From Acidobacteriota bacterium (GTDB lineage Bacteria > Acidobacteriota > Terriglobia > Terriglobales > Acidobacteriaceae): 64,000 nucleotides of DNA. The notes beneath the pieces were generated by a model, which saw nothing but the letters and a program-made list of their open reading frames with translations, did no database searches and was not told the origin of the DNA. Below are positions 17,554 to 27,540 of this stretch, piece by piece. Position 1 is the stretch's first letter; each line of letters starts with the position of its first letter. The DNA lies in assembly GCA_021780075.1 (NCBI GenBank), contig JAJXZL010000009.1, positions 1 through 64,000 of the forward strand, read 5' to 3'. Position numbers and translations under genes: made by a program.

Positions 17554-18421
17554 TAAACTTCGTCTAGGCCTGCCCAAGGGCAGCCTTCAGGATGCAACCA
17601 TCGCTCTGTTCCGCCGCGCTGGCTGGAACATCTACGCCGACGGCCGCTCCTACTTTCCCTCCGTTGACGATAGTGAGATCGAGTGCATGCTGATTCGTGC
17701 GCAGGAAATGGCGCGCTACGTCGATCACGGCGTGCTCGACGCGGGACTTACGGGTATCGACTGGGTTGTCGAGAGCGGTCTCGACGTCACCAGTGTCACT
17801 ACGCTCACCTATGCCAAGCAGAGTCGCCGCAAGGTGCGCTGGGTGCTTGCCGTGCCTGAAGGCAGCGGCTTTGAGAAGGCTGAAGACCTGGAAGGCAAGA
17901 TCATTGCCACCGAGCTCGTTGAAGTGACCAAGCGTTACTTCGCAAGCAAGGGCGTGAACGTGAAGGTCGAGTTCAGCTGGGGTGCAACGGAAGTGAAGCC
18001 GCCCATGCTGGCTGACGCCATTGTTGAGGTCACGGAGACAGGCAGCTCGCTGAAAGCAAACCACCTGAAGATTATCGACACGGTGATGGAGAGCGAGACG
18101 CACCTGATCGCCGGCAAGCCCGCTCTTGCCGACGCATGGAAGCGCGAGAAGATTGACCAGATTGCGCTGATGCTACGCGGCGCTATCGATGCGCAGTCAC
18201 AGGTGGGTCTTATGCTTAATGTCAAGCGCAACGATCTGGAAGGCGTGCTTGCCGTACTGCCCGCACTTAATTCGCCCACCGTCTCCCAACTCAGCAATTC
18301 TGAATGGGTCGCGGTGAACACCATCGTTGAGGAGCGCGTGGCGCGCGATGTGATTCCCCGGCTCAAGTCTGCCGGCGCAACGGGCATCGTCGAATACCCG
18401 CTGAACAAAGTGGTGCTATAG
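17546..18421 (+). CDS. hisG: ATP phosphoribosyltransferase, long form
   Basis: This 291-residue enzyme joins ATP and PRPP in the first, feedback-controlled step of histidine synthesis. The start is GTG at 17546 with GGAGG eight bases before it, overlapping hisI. The N-terminus [11 protein letters not shown] and the segment [12 protein letters not shown] are typical. The length and a C-terminal domain after about residue 210 ([20 protein letters not shown]) show the long HisG type, which carries its own histidine-binding domain and does not need HisZ. Enzyme-level feedback would therefore add to transcriptional attenuation. Confidence 0.95.
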   Translation: MANKLRLGLPKGSLQDATIALFRRAGWNIYADGRSYFPSVDDSEIECMLIRAQEMARYVDHGVLDAGLTGIDWVVESGLDVTSVTTLTYAKQSRRKVRWVLAVPEGSGFEKAEDLEGKIIATELVEVTKRYFASKGVNVKVEFSWGATEVKPPMLADAIVEVTETGSSLKANHLKIIDTVMESETHLIAGKPALADAWKREKIDQIALMLRGAIDAQSQVGLMLNVKRNDLEGVLAVLPALNSPTVSQLSNSEWVAVNTIVEERVARDVIPRLKSAGATGIVEYPLNKVVL

Positions 18422-18434
18422 CCGGAGGCAAACG

Positions 18435-19724
18435 ATGAAACTGATCCGGACAAGCGGACCGGGCGCGCGGCGTGCTGCGGCGGTGCTTGATGCGCTGGAA
18501 GCGCGCGGCGGTGCGGCGCTGGACGCCGTGCTGCCCGCCGTTCAACGCATCGTGGCGAACGTGCGCAAACGGGGCGATCGCGCCCTGCTGCGCTACGCCG
18601 CGCAATTCGATGGACTCGCAGGACCCGCGATGCTGCGTGTGACGCGCGAAGAGATGGCTTCTGCCTGGGATTCTCTTGATCCTGCACTGCGGGCTGCATT
18701 GTCCACTGCGGCTGTGCAGATCCGCCGCTTTGCCCAGCGACAACTGGCTTCCACGTGGAGCACGTCTCCTGTGGCCGGCCTCATTAGTGGCCAGCTTGTG
18801 CGGCCGCTTGGTTCGGTCGGCTGCTACGTGCCCAGCGGGCGCCATCCGCTACCCTCCACGTTGCTTATGACGGCGGTTCCTGCGCAGGTCGCGGGCGTTG
18901 AGCGCATTGTTGCCGCATCACCCAAACCTGCGCCAGAGACACTTGCGGCAGCGCATCTGCTTGGCCTTACCGAGTTTTATCGTGTAGGCGGAGCGCATGC
19001 GATCGCCGCGCTGGCTTACGGAACCGAGAGCATCGAGCGCGTTGACAAGATCGTTGGTCCGGGCAATCTGTATGTGACCGCGGCCAAACGCATGGTGGCC
19101 TTCGACTGTGCAATCGACATGCTCGCCGGTCCCACGGAGATTATTGTGACCAGCGAAAGAGGCAATGCAGAGGATGTCGCCTCAGACCTTGTGGCTCAAG
19201 CTGAGCACGACCCGGAGGCGCTGGCGATTTTCATCACGACGCGTGCCGAACTCGCGAAAGAAGTGATTGCGGAGGTGAGGCAGCGCAGCCACGGCAATGC
19301 CGTGGCGCGCGAGGCGCTCAATCACAACGGCCTGGCCATCGTTGCGTCAACGATTGACGAGGCGCGTGCGATCACCAACCGCCTGGCCCCCGAACATCTC
19401 ACCGTGGATGCTGCCAGCGATCTAACGTGGGTGCGCAACGCGGGGTCGGTCTTCGTAGGCCGGTGGTCTGCGCAACCCATGGGCGATTACATTTCCGGCC
19501 CCAATCACACATTACCCACAGGCGGAATGGCGCGCGTGCGCGGCGGCTTGAGCGTGAATGACTTCGTCAAGCTCATCACCGTACAGGAGTATTCGCTGCA
19601 AGGTCTGCGTTCGCTTGGTCCAAAGGCCGCTCTGCTGGCCGAGGCTGAGGGCCTGACGGGCCATGCGGAAGCGATTCGCACGCGTCTTCGGAAGCGCCGT
19701 ACCAAGGGGAGGGATCGTGACTGA
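18435..19724 (+). CDS. hisD: Histidinol dehydrogenase
   Basis: This 429-residue zinc enzyme carries out the last two oxidations, from histidinol to histidine. Recognisable segments include GSVGCYVPSGRHPLPST, VGGAHAIAALAYGTESI, VDKIVGPGNLYVTAAKR, GPTEIIVT and QAEHDPEALA, with the catalytic EHLTV and the C-terminal GPNHTLPTGG. GGAGG precedes the ATG, 13 bases after hisG. Length is normal for the family. It overlaps the GTG start of hisC by eight bases. Confidence 0.95.
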   Translation: MKLIRTSGPGARRAAAVLDALEARGGAALDAVLPAVQRIVANVRKRGDRALLRYAAQFDGLAGPAMLRVTREEMASAWDSLDPALRAALSTAAVQIRRFAQRQLASTWSTSPVAGLISGQLVRPLGSVGCYVPSGRHPLPSTLLMTAVPAQVAGVERIVAASPKPAPETLAAAHLLGLTEFYRVGGAHAIAALAYGTESIERVDKIVGPGNLYVTAAKRMVAFDCAIDMLAGPTEIIVTSERGNAEDVASDLVAQAEHDPEALAIFITTRAELAKEVIAEVRQRSHGNAVAREALNHNGLAIVASTIDEARAITNRLAPEHLTVDAASDLTWVRNAGSVFVGRWSAQPMGDYISGPNHTLPTGGMARVRGGLSVNDFVKLITVQEYSLQGLRSLGPKAALLAEAEGLTGHAEAIRTRLRKRRTKGRDRD

Positions 19725-20814
19725 CGCATCTGCAATGCTGCATCCAGTTCCACGCGCTCGCGTGCAGGCGATGAAGGAATATCACCCTCCGCTTGGCAAC
19801 CGCGATGCGCTCAGGCTCGACTTCAATGAAAATACGCTGGCCTGCTCCCCCAAAGTATGCGAGGCGCTGGGCCGCATCTCCGCAGGCGACCTCACGCGCT
19901 ACCCGGAGCGAGAGCCGGTTGAAGCTCTTGTTGCCGCGCATCTAGGTTTAGAGGCAAGGCAGGTCGCGCTTACCAACGGAGTGGATGAAGCGATTCATGT
20001 GCTCTTCGAAACGTTTCTCGAAGCTGGCGATGAACTCCTGTTGCCCGTGCCCACCTACACGATGTACGAGGTCTATGCCTCGGCAACAGACGCGCGTGCA
20101 ATAACCGTACAGGCGGCAGAGGATCTGCAGTTTCCTTTTGAGCGCCTGATTGCCACCATCACGCCGCAAACAAAAATCATTGCAATTGCCAACCCCAACA
20201 GCCCGTCGGGGTCGGTGGCTACACGCGCGCAACTTATCGAGATTGCAAATCGCGCGCCGCACGCCGTGCTACTTGTGGATGAAGCGTATTTCCACTTCCA
20301 TGGTGAAACGGTGATTGATCTTGCCGGTGTTGTGCCCAACCTTGTTGTGGCGAGAACCTTCTCAAAGGCGTATGGGCTTGCCGGTTTACGTCTTGGCATA
20401 CTCGCAGGTCCTGTGGAACTGATGCGCTGGATTCGCCGCGTGCTTTCACCATACAGCGTGAACTCGCTTGCCCTGGCGTGCCTTCCACCCGCGCTTGAGG
20501 ATACAACGTATCTCAACTGGTACGTGGGCGAAGTGCTGCAGGCCCGCCAGGAGTTCGAAGGGGTTCTTGATGTGGCAGGCGTTCGCCGCTGGCCCAGCCA
20601 TGCCAACTTTGTTCTGGTAGAAATAGGCGCTCGCCACATGGAGTTTGTGCGGCTGATGAGCGCCGCTGGTGCGCTGGTGCGCGACCGCTCAAGCGACCCC
20701 GGCTGCGACGGCTGCGTGCGAATCACCATGGGAACGCGAGAACAGATGAAGCAAGCCGCAGCCGCGCTCAATGAAACCCTGGCTGCTCTGCGTGCCGGAA
20801 GCGAGGAAAAATGA
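19717..20814 (+). CDS. hisC: Histidinol-phosphate aminotransferase
   Basis: This 365-residue PLP enzyme transfers an amino group from glutamate to imidazole-acetol phosphate. The GTG at 19717 has AAGGGGAGGG just upstream and overlaps hisD, whereas the longer frame from 19663 lies inside hisD. Fold type I marks are [11 protein letters not shown], the PLP-binding DEAYFHF, and the Schiff-base Lys in [13 protein letters not shown]. It ends in an ATGA overlap with hisB. Confidence 0.94.
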   Translation: MTDASAMLHPVPRARVQAMKEYHPPLGNRDALRLDFNENTLACSPKVCEALGRISAGDLTRYPEREPVEALVAAHLGLEARQVALTNGVDEAIHVLFETFLEAGDELLLPVPTYTMYEVYASATDARAITVQAAEDLQFPFERLIATITPQTKIIAIANPNSPSGSVATRAQLIEIANRAPHAVLLVDEAYFHFHGETVIDLAGVVPNLVVARTFSKAYGLAGLRLGILAGPVELMRWIRRVLSPYSVNSLALACLPPALEDTTYLNWYVGEVLQARQEFEGVLDVAGVRRWPSHANFVLVEIGARHMEFVRLMSAAGALVRDRSSDPGCDGCVRITMGTREQMKQAAAALNETLAALRAGSEEK

Positions 20815-21443
20815 CAACGAAGAAGAGGGCGACAAAGTCCGCTTCTGCCGCAGCCGTTCGCGTTGCGAGTTTCGAACGCAACACGACGGAGACGCGCATC
20901 GCGATCAAGCTGACGATAGAAGGGCGCGGGCAATACAAGGTTGCCACTGGCATTCGATTCTTTGACCACATGCTGGAGCTGTTTACGCGCCACGGCGCCT
21001 TCGATCTTGAACTGAGATGCGATGGCGACCTGGACGTGGACCAGCATCACACCGTCGAAGATGTGGGCATCGCGCTTGGCGAGGCTTTTGACCGCGCACT
21101 CGGCGATAAGCGCGGCATTCTGCGCGCAGGTTACTTCCTCATGCCCATGGACGAAACGCTGGCCATTGCAGCAGTTGACCTGAGCGGGCGCGCAGCCTTC
21201 GCTGTCGATACGAAGGTTCGCACGCGACTGGTTGGCGACTTGCAGACCGAACTGGTTGCAGACTTCTTCGAAGGCTTTGCGCGCGGGGCGCGCGCCAACG
21301 TGCACGTGAAGACGATGTATGGCCGCTCGAATCATCACAAGATTGAAGCGATCTTCAAGGCTTTTGCGCGAGCTCTGCGCGTGGCCTGCTCGCGCGACAA
21401 GCAACTTGGCGAGATGCTGCCATCTACGAAAGGCCTGCTTTGA
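20811..21443 (+). CDS. hisB: Imidazoleglycerol-phosphate dehydratase
   Basis: This 210-residue enzyme is the single-function HisB without the histidinol-phosphatase domain, so a separate phosphatase must exist elsewhere. The two manganese-binding motifs are intact: [13 protein letters not shown] with [11 protein letters not shown], and [21 protein letters not shown] Lys/Ala-rich N-terminal extension of about 15 residues precedes the conserved RNTTET. Its ATG overlaps the hisC stop and its TGA overlaps the TTG of hisH. Confidence 0.95.
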   Translation: MTTKKRATKSASAAAVRVASFERNTTETRIAIKLTIEGRGQYKVATGIRFFDHMLELFTRHGAFDLELRCDGDLDVDQHHTVEDVGIALGEAFDRALGDKRGILRAGYFLMPMDETLAIAAVDLSGRAAFAVDTKVRTRLVGDLQTELVADFFEGFARGARANVHVKTMYGRSNHHKIEAIFKAFARALRVACSRDKQLGEMLPSTKGLL

Positions 21444-22048
21444 AGCGCATAACTGTGGTCGATTACAAAGCGGGAAACCTGACCTCGGTTCTCAAGGCGC
21501 TGCGGCATCTTGGCGCGGAGCCAGATGTGACGGACGGCGACCTTGCGCCCATCGAAAGCGCGGAAGGAATCGTGCTTCCTGGAGTAGGCCACTTCGCCGC
21601 TACGGATCGGCTTGACTCAACCGGCTTAACGCCAGCGATTCGGGCGGCGATAGCGCGCGGAGTTACCTTTCTCGGCATATGCGTGGGCATGCAGTGGCTT
21701 TACTCTGGCTCAAGCGAAGCGCCGGACCAGCAGGGGCTTGGGCATTTCGCCGAGCGTTGCACACGCTTCCCTGAGGGCGCGGAAAAAGTTCCGCACGTAG
21801 GTTGGAACTCCCTCGGTGTGCGCGAAGGTTCACGGCTCCTGGCCGGTGTTGAGCCAGGCGAATACGTTTATTTTACGCATTCGTACAGAGCGCCGGTCAC
21901 TGCCGATACTGCGGCTGTCACGCACTACATCGAGCCTTTCGCCGCGGCGGTTGAGCGCGGCAACGTGATGGGCGTGCAATTTCATCCGGAGAAATCCAAT
22001 GCGACAGGCCTGAAGATTCTTCGAAACTTTTTGGAGATGATGAAATGA
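21440..22048 (+). CDS. hisH: Imidazole glycerol phosphate synthase, glutamine amidotransferase subunit
   Basis: This 202-residue protein releases ammonia from glutamine for HisF. The start is TTG at 21440, overlapping the hisB stop. The class I amidotransferase triad is visible: Cys81 in GICVGMQ, and His182 and Glu184 in [18 protein letters not shown] at the N-terminus and PGVGHFAA are also typical. Unusually, the partner hisF is not adjacent: an unknown 125-residue gene sits between them. A four-base overlap leads into that gene. Confidence 0.94.
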   Translation: MKRITVVDYKAGNLTSVLKALRHLGAEPDVTDGDLAPIESAEGIVLPGVGHFAATDRLDSTGLTPAIRAAIARGVTFLGICVGMQWLYSGSSEAPDQQGLGHFAERCTRFPEGAEKVPHVGWNSLGVREGSRLLAGVEPGEYVYFTHSYRAPVTADTAAVTHYIEPFAAAVERGNVMGVQFHPEKSNATGLKILRNFLEMMK

Positions 22049-22422
22049 CTTCAGATCTCAATGAGCAGGCCGATGTAACGGAAATTGACGTTATCGCAGA
22101 ACGTACGCTCACCGCAACAATCGATGGCAAGTCCTCTGATGTGGTTGTTCGATTCGGGAAGCCTGCTCGTCATCCAAAGGGGGACTGGGCTTGTCCGTAT
22201 CAGATCAGTGGGATCGGAGACGAGAAAGTGCGCCAAGCGTTTGGTATTGATGGCGTCCAGGCCCTGCAGTTGGCAATGTTCTCTGCAGGTGCTGTTCTCA
22301 GCACACATAGAGAGGAAGTGAAGCTAACCTTCCTCAACGAAATTCAACTTGGCTTTCCGGGCAGCACAAGAGAGGCTAGCGGCAGTTGCCCGTATTGTAG
22401 ATCGGGAGAAGCTGAATGCTGA
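22045..22422 (+). CDS. Unknown protein inside the his operon, resembling DUF6968
   Basis: This 125-residue soluble protein has no recognised catalytic motif. Its core ([51 protein letters not shown]) resembles, from memory, small proteins grouped as DUF6968. A C-terminal CPYC followed by another Cys at the very end could bind metal. It overlaps hisH by four bases and hisF by seven, so it is translated as part of the operon. Its presence between two subunits of one enzyme is odd. The family assignment is moderate and the function is unknown. Confidence 0.75.
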   Translation: MTSDLNEQADVTEIDVIAERTLTATIDGKSSDVVVRFGKPARHPKGDWACPYQISGIGDEKVRQAFGIDGVQALQLAMFSAGAVLSTHREEVKLTFLNEIQLGFPGSTREASGSCPYCRSGEAEC

Positions 22423-23195
22423 CCAAGCGAATCATTGCTTGCCTGGATGTGCATGGTGGGCGTGTTGTGAAGGGCGTGCAATTTGTCGACATCGTTGACG
22501 CGGGCGATCCAGCCGAGCTCGCTGTGCGACATGCACGCGAAGGCGCCGATGAAATTGTGTTGCTCGACATTACCGCGACGCATGAAGGCCGGCAAACGCT
22601 GCTTGAAACGGTGCGCCGCACAGCGCGCGGGCTGTTTGTGCCATTCACGGTTGGCGGCGGTATCCGCAGTGCTGAGGATGCAGCGCAGGTCTTTGATGCT
22701 GGTGCGGACAAAGTGAGCGTGAACTCCGCTGCGCTTGCCGACCCAACATTGATTGACGCCATCGGCCGCAGCTTTGGCGCACAAGCTGTGGTTGTTGCCA
22801 TCGATGCTCGACGCGATCCAGAGGCCGCCGACCCCGTGCGCGATGCGCAGGTCTTTGTGCAGGGCGGGCGCAAGCCTGCAGGCCGCCGCGTTGTCGAGTG
22901 GGCATGCGAAGCAGAGGCCCGCGGCGCAGGCGAGATTCTGCTTACATCGATGGACTCCGATGGAACCCGCGCAGGTTTTGATTGCGAATTGACCGCGGCA
23001 GTCAGCGAGGCCGTTCGCATCCCCGTCATTGCATCTGGAGGAGCAGGCACGGTGGCCCATTTCGTTGATGTCTTCGCACGCGGTAAAGCTGATGCCGCGC
23101 TGGCCGCGAGCATCTTTCATTTTGGAGTATCGAGCGCGCGAGCGCTCAAAGAAGATCTGGCCAAGGCCGGTGTGTCTGTGAGGTTGCCATGCTGA
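22416..23195 (+). CDS. hisF: Imidazole glycerol phosphate synthase, cyclase subunit
   Basis: This 259-residue (beta/alpha)8 barrel uses ammonia from HisH to form imidazoleglycerol phosphate and AICAR. The first catalytic Asp is in [15 protein letters not shown] (Asp11), the second in [10 protein letters not shown]. Phosphate-binding loops are FTVGGGIRS and ASGGAGT. GGGAGAA precedes the ATG, which overlaps the upstream unknown gene by seven bases. It overlaps hisA by seven bases. Confidence 0.95.
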   Translation: MLTKRIIACLDVHGGRVVKGVQFVDIVDAGDPAELAVRHAREGADEIVLLDITATHEGRQTLLETVRRTARGLFVPFTVGGGIRSAEDAAQVFDAGADKVSVNSAALADPTLIDAIGRSFGAQAVVVAIDARRDPEAADPVRDAQVFVQGGRKPAGRRVVEWACEAEARGAGEILLTSMDSDGTRAGFDCELTAAVSEAVRIPVIASGGAGTVAHFVDVFARGKADAALAASIFHFGVSSARALKEDLAKAGVSVRLPC

Positions 23196-23866
23196 TTCCT
23201 TCCATCGATCTACTGGGTGGCCGGATCGTCCAGCTTGTGCAGGGAGAAAAGCTGCGCCTGGCGTTTGACGACTTTGAATATTGGATAGAGAAGTTTTCGC
23301 GCTTTCCGCTGGTGCAGTTGATTGATCTGGATGCGGCGATGCGCCAGGGCGATAACTCCGCGCTGGTGGCGCAGATTGCGCGGCGCCTGCCCTGCCAGGT
23401 AGGCGGTGGCATTCACTCCGTTGAGCTTGCGCGACGCGTGCTTGATTCAGGCGCAAGACGTGTCATTATTGGCTCTGCATTGTTCACCGATCAAGGCGCA
23501 GTGAATACTGAGTTCGCGGCCAGACTGGCAGGGAGCATTGGAGCAGATCGCGTTGTAGCCGGCATCGATACAAAGAGCGGCAACATTGCGGTGAAGGGGT
23601 GGAAGGCTCAGGTGGCGCTCACGCCTGACGATGCGATTCCTCAGTTGGAGAATTACGCAGGGGCATTTCTTTACACTCATGTAGATGGGGAGGGCCTGAT
23701 GCAGGGGTTCCCAGTAGAGACAGCCGCGCGGCTACGCAAGCTTACACAGAGGCAGCTTATTGTCGCGGGCGGAATTCGTAGCCAGAAAGAAGTGGACGCT
23801 CTGGAGGCGCTTGGCGCGGATGCTGTGGTGGGCATGGCTGTTTATACGGAATTGCTGACTGTGTGA
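23189..23866 (+). CDS. hisA: Phosphoribosylformimino-AICAR ribotide isomerase (HisA)
   Basis: This 225-residue barrel carries out the Amadori rearrangement that makes the HisF substrate. [16 protein letters not shown] holds the first catalytic Asp, LIDLDAA and CQVGGGIHS are phosphate-site segments, and [12 protein letters not shown] holds the second catalytic region. It is slightly shorter than the usual 240 residues, and the second catalytic Asp is in THVDGEG rather than the commoner TDI/TDV form. It is the last gene of the operon; no obvious terminator follows. Confidence 0.93.
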   Translation: MLIPSIDLLGGRIVQLVQGEKLRLAFDDFEYWIEKFSRFPLVQLIDLDAAMRQGDNSALVAQIARRLPCQVGGGIHSVELARRVLDSGARRVIIGSALFTDQGAVNTEFAARLAGSIGADRVVAGIDTKSGNIAVKGWKAQVALTPDDAIPQLENYAGAFLYTHVDGEGLMQGFPVETAARLRKLTQRQLIVAGGIRSQKEVDALEALGADAVVGMAVYTELLTV

Positions 23867-23979
23867 GGCGAGGTTAACAATCCCGAGTTGGTGAGCATGA
23901 CTTTCAGGAGCGCACTAATCGTCATCGGATATGCTGAAAGGGTAGCGTGGCGTGCTCTGCCGTGAAAGGAAACGAAGCG

Positions 23980-25158
23980 ATGACAACGAGGAGAAGTGGA
24001 ATCCGGTTGGCAAAGCGCCTGGACGAAGTAGGATTTTCCGGCATTGTGGAGATTCGCAACAAGGTGATGGCCATGCGTGAGGGAGGGCTCGAGGTGCATG
24101 CGCTCCATGGCGGCGAGCCATACTTTGAGACTCCTGAAGAAATCAAATACGCAGCGATCAAAGCGCTGACTGAGAACAAGACGCACTATGCGCCGTCTTC
24201 AGGTTTGCCTCCGCTTCGCAAGGCGCTGGCGGCGAAGCTGGCGGCGAAGAATGGCATTCGTGCAACTGCCGACGAGGTAATCGTAACCGTGGGCGGAACT
24301 CAAGGGTTGTATGCGGCGTTTCAGAGCGCCCTCGACCCGGGGGACGACGCCCTTGTCTTTTCACCTTACTGGACGCCGATTGGCGATCTGGTGACGGGAG
24401 CGCAGGCGCGCCCCTTACTCGTACCCACCTCTACCGCGCGTCGCAACGGGATCCGCAAGACGCTAGAGCAGTTCTCTACAAAGCACACGCGCGCTATCTA
24501 CTACAACACGCCGCAGAATCCCAGTGGTACGGTCTTCACGCGCCAGGAGGCGGAAGAGGTTGCGGCCTTTGCTATCGAGCGCGACCTGATCGTGATTGCC
24601 GATGAGGCATACGAGGATCTGGTTTACGACGGCGAGCATGTATCTATCGCGTCGCTGCGCGGGATGGCTGAGCGAACAATTACGTGCTTCACTTTCTCGA
24701 AGACGTATGCGATGACTGGTTGGCGCGCGGGGTATGCAGTGGCGAAAGAGCCCTTCATGACGGCATTGCGCAAGATTGTTCTTTACTCCACTAACGGTGT
24801 CGCTACGCCGGTGCAGTACGCGATGATTCAGGCGCTCAGCACGCCCGAACCGGTGATTGCCGCGCGCCGCGAGGAGTATCGTAAGCGGCGAGATATTCTG
24901 GTTGCGGCACTGAATGACGTGGGTCTTGAGTGCGAGCCACCCGCGGGCGCGTTTTATGCTTTTCCCAATGTGGAGAAGATCAACAAGAACAGCCGCACTG
25001 CAGCGCAGATTCTTCTGGACAAGGCGCACATTGCCACCGTTCCTGGCTCGGTATTTGGTGCGCAGGGCGAAGGGCATTTGCGCTTTGGATACGGTATATC
25101 CATCAAGGAAATTGAAGCCTGCGCGGAAGTGCTACGCAGGTTCCTGACCAAGGCATAA
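23980..25158 (+). CDS. PLP-dependent aminotransferase, class I/II
   Basis: This 392-residue fold type I aminotransferase probably acts on aspartate, alanine or an aromatic amino acid. The ATG at 23980 with AAAGGA ten bases upstream is preferred to a GTG at 23947. Motifs are THYAPSSGLPPLRKA, VGGTQGLYAAF, YNTPQNPSGTV, the PLP-binding ADEAYEDLVY and the Lys in FSKTYAMTGWRAGY. It follows hisA by 113 bases and could share the transcript, but no histidine role is evident. The substrate cannot be fixed from motifs. Confidence 0.88.
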   Translation: MTTRRSGIRLAKRLDEVGFSGIVEIRNKVMAMREGGLEVHALHGGEPYFETPEEIKYAAIKALTENKTHYAPSSGLPPLRKALAAKLAAKNGIRATADEVIVTVGGTQGLYAAFQSALDPGDDALVFSPYWTPIGDLVTGAQARPLLVPTSTARRNGIRKTLEQFSTKHTRAIYYNTPQNPSGTVFTRQEAEEVAAFAIERDLIVIADEAYEDLVYDGEHVSIASLRGMAERTITCFTFSKTYAMTGWRAGYAVAKEPFMTALRKIVLYSTNGVATPVQYAMIQALSTPEPVIAARREEYRKRRDILVAALNDVGLECEPPAGAFYAFPNVEKINKNSRTAAQILLDKAHIATVPGSVFGAQGEGHLRFGYGISIKEIEACAEVLRRFLTKA

Positions 25159-25162
25159 CCCG

Positions 25163-26296
25163 CTAGGCCCGCGCTTCGCCGATGGCGGAACTTGTCTCAA
25201 CGCGCGCAGCGCGCAGAAGGCGCGCAATCTGCTTTAAGTGCAATTGGACGGCATAGGCGCGTAGAATCTCCGCCTGCGAAAACTGGAAGCCTGTGGGTCG
25301 AACCGCGGCCATGCGCGCCTCCAGTTGCGCGATGTCTTCCTCAAGGTTCAAGCCTGGCGGCGGCATGTGAAAGCGCCAATTGTGCGTGCAACCGGCAACG
25401 TAATGGAAGCCCGTACGAATATCCACGGCCAGCCTCCCGAGAGCCGGTTCCAGTTGCTGCGCGTACCGATCGTTGTGACTGTCTTTTACAGCGAACTCGA
25501 GTGCGGCAAGTGCGTCGAAGATGGAGCGGCCAAACTGTGCCAGCATCCCTAGCCCCTCGCGCCAACCCGGACCACCGGAAGGCTCATTGCGCGCGGCCTC
25601 AAGCAATTGATTGTTGCTGCGCAGCGCCGCCAGAGCATTCTCGCGCAGGGTTGCAAGGTCCTCGGCCGGCTCACCGCGAAAGCCTTGAAGAATTGCCTCA
25701 AACAAAGCGCCGAGAACGAGGAACTCCTGGGCAAGGCCATCGCGCAGCCGCAGGCGGGCGCGATCGGGGAACACGAGCGTGGACACCGCAAGTGCCACTA
25801 CGATTCCCAACACAACCTGGCCCACGCGATCCAGCGCGATGGTCCAGTGCGATCCGACCGTTTGAACCAGCATGATGATGGTGACCGTTACGCCGGCAAG
25901 GCGTGAGCTGCTGCGGAATCCAAGCAGGCCGCAAAGAGTGACCGAGGACAGCACGGCCAGGATGTAGTTCCATGGCAGTGCGCCAAACAGGGAGAATGAG
26001 AAACCGAACAGTGCACCGATCAGCGTTCCCAGGAGACGATCGCGCGATGCGGTAATCGTGGCCCCGAAGTTGGATTGCAGCACGATAATGGCGCTGATGG
26101 CGCCCCAATAGCCGTCGTGCAGGCCAAAGTGTATAGCCAGCCACCAGCACAAAGCGGCGGCAAGGGCCGTTTTTGCGGCATGGATCAGCAGCCGCCGGTG
26201 CTCCCATCCGAGCAAGCCACGGCCATGTTTCTGTGCGTAGTGCAGCTTGACGGCGAGCTGTTGCTGCGACTGCGTCTTGTGCATTGTCAGGCGCAT
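25163..26296 (-). CDS. FUSC-family membrane protein (aromatic acid/fusaric acid exporter-like)
   Basis: This protein of about 377 residues has one block of six N-terminal membrane helices with the family segments HDGYWGAISAIIVLQSN and RLLGTLIGALFG, then a soluble helical C-terminal half. FUSC proteins are inner-membrane exporters of aromatic carboxylic acids, usually paired with an adaptor, but none lies here. No start has a clear ribosome site: TTG 26314, ATG 26296 and ATG 26284 are all possible. The gene converges on the aminotransferase with only four bases between stops. Confidence 0.78.
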   Translation of the reverse strand: MRLTMHKTQSQQQLAVKLHYAQKHGRGLLGWEHRRLLIHAAKTALAAALCWWLAIHFGLHDGYWGAISAIIVLQSNFGATITASRDRLLGTLIGALFGFSFSLFGALPWNYILAVLSSVTLCGLLGFRSSSRLAGVTVTIIMLVQTVGSHWTIALDRVGQVVLGIVVALAVSTLVFPDRARLRLRDGLAQEFLVLGALFEAILQGFRGEPAEDLATLRENALAALRSNNQLLEAARNEPSGGPGWREGLGMLAQFGRSIFDALAALEFAVKDSHNDRYAQQLEPALGRLAVDIRTGFHYVAGCTHNWRFHMPPPGLNLEEDIAQLEARMAAVRPTGFQFSQAEILRAYAVQLHLKQIARLLRAARVETSSAIGEARA

Positions 26297-26453
26297 GGGT
26301 TCAATGTACTGCAAGAAGTTCTGTTCACTTCATAGTGCTCCAGAAGTGTCGTTTTATACAGTGACAGATCTCACGCTCTTCTGCGCAACAGAATAATGTC
26401 CACAAAGGCGAGATGCGCATTGCTTCATTCAACCATAATCTTTCAATTGCAAG

Positions 26454-27503
26454 ATGACGACTCTGCCAGCTCCACGACTTCAGCGTGTAGGATGGGTGCA
26501 GGCGCTTCCCCAGCGAACCAGCCAAAAACCTATGCTTCGAGTGGGATATCCAGAAATGTTATCCGCGGAGCTGCTCAGCGGCTTTCCTGAGGAAGCTGAA
26601 CTGATTCCATTGCCGCGTCAGTTCGATTACGATGTCGAGATCGACGTGTGGATTCCCGATCCTTATCCAGCGCGTGCCATGCGCGTGTGGCCGCGGCTGC
26701 GCGGGGTGCGGCTAGTGTTGTCGCTCATGGCGGGAACGGAATGGATTCCCGGCACGGTGGGGCCGCATGTCACCATCTGCAATGCTCACGGCGCGCACAA
26801 CATCTCCACCGCCGAGTGGACGCTGTCGGCGATTCTTGCCATGCTGAAATACTTTCCGCTGTATCTCGATATTCAGCAAACGGGCGTGTGGAAGCGGCGC
26901 TTTGAGGCCAGCGCGCACTATGAACGCATGACCGGGGATGCGTGTCCGCATTATCCCCCGGTCATGCTGGAGGAACTCACTGGGAAGAATGTACTGCTGG
27001 TTGGTTACGGCGCCATTGGCAAGGAGATCGAGCGCATGCTTGCGCCATTCGATGTTGACCTGCTGCGCGTTGCCCGCAGTGCGCACAGTGAGCCCTTGGT
27101 CCATGCGGTGAGCGAGCTTGACCGCCTGTTGCCAAAGGCTGATGTGGTTGTGCTGATACTTCCGCTGACGGCGGAATCGCGTGGGCTAATCGGGGAGCAC
27201 CAGATTGCATTGATGCCGCAGGGAGCTTTGCTGGTGAATGCCGCGCGCGGGCCCATTGTGCAGACTGATGCGCTTGTCGAGGCATTGCGTGCAGGCAGGA
27301 TCCGCGCCGCCCTCGACGTGACGGATCCTGAGCCTTTGCCTGCGGACCACCCGTTATGGAACTGCCCCAACCTGCTCATCACGCCGCATGTTGGTGCTTC
27401 GAGTCCGCAGTTTGCACGGCGGGGACTGAGGGTCGCAGCAGACGAGTTGCGCCGCTACATCAAAGGCGATCCGCTGCGGAATGCGGTACAGCTTGCGGTT
27501 TGA
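26454..27503 (+). CDS. D-2-hydroxyacid dehydrogenase family protein
   Basis: This 349-residue NAD(P)-dependent oxidoreductase resembles hydroxypyruvate/glyoxylate reductases. The dinucleotide fold starts at VLLVGYGAIGKEI, and the catalytic Arg (NAARGPIVQ), Glu (DPEPLP) and His (TPHVGASSP) are all present. The conserved protein starts around the ATG at 26532 (MLRVGYPEML), so the first 26 residues may not be translated; neither start has a clear ribosome site. It diverges from the FUSC gene. Substrate is unknown. Confidence 0.82.
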   Translation: MTTLPAPRLQRVGWVQALPQRTSQKPMLRVGYPEMLSAELLSGFPEEAELIPLPRQFDYDVEIDVWIPDPYPARAMRVWPRLRGVRLVLSLMAGTEWIPGTVGPHVTICNAHGAHNISTAEWTLSAILAMLKYFPLYLDIQQTGVWKRRFEASAHYERMTGDACPHYPPVMLEELTGKNVLLVGYGAIGKEIERMLAPFDVDLLRVARSAHSEPLVHAVSELDRLLPKADVVVLILPLTAESRGLIGEHQIALMPQGALLVNAARGPIVQTDALVEALRAGRIRAALDVTDPEPLPADHPLWNCPNLLITPHVGASSPQFARRGLRVAADELRRYIKGDPLRNAVQLAV

Positions 27504-27540
27504 AACACTGCGGTAGAGTTGGAAGACCGTCCGCCGCTTC

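Noticed and set aside
20073-21404. 443-residue frame antisense to hisC and hisB
   Set aside because: Both genes on the plus strand have full catalytic motifs; the antisense frame is a G+C-rich shadow.
22344-23456. 370-residue frame antisense to hisF and hisA
   Set aside because: It is Cys- and Arg-rich without a domain and overlaps two confirmed enzymes.
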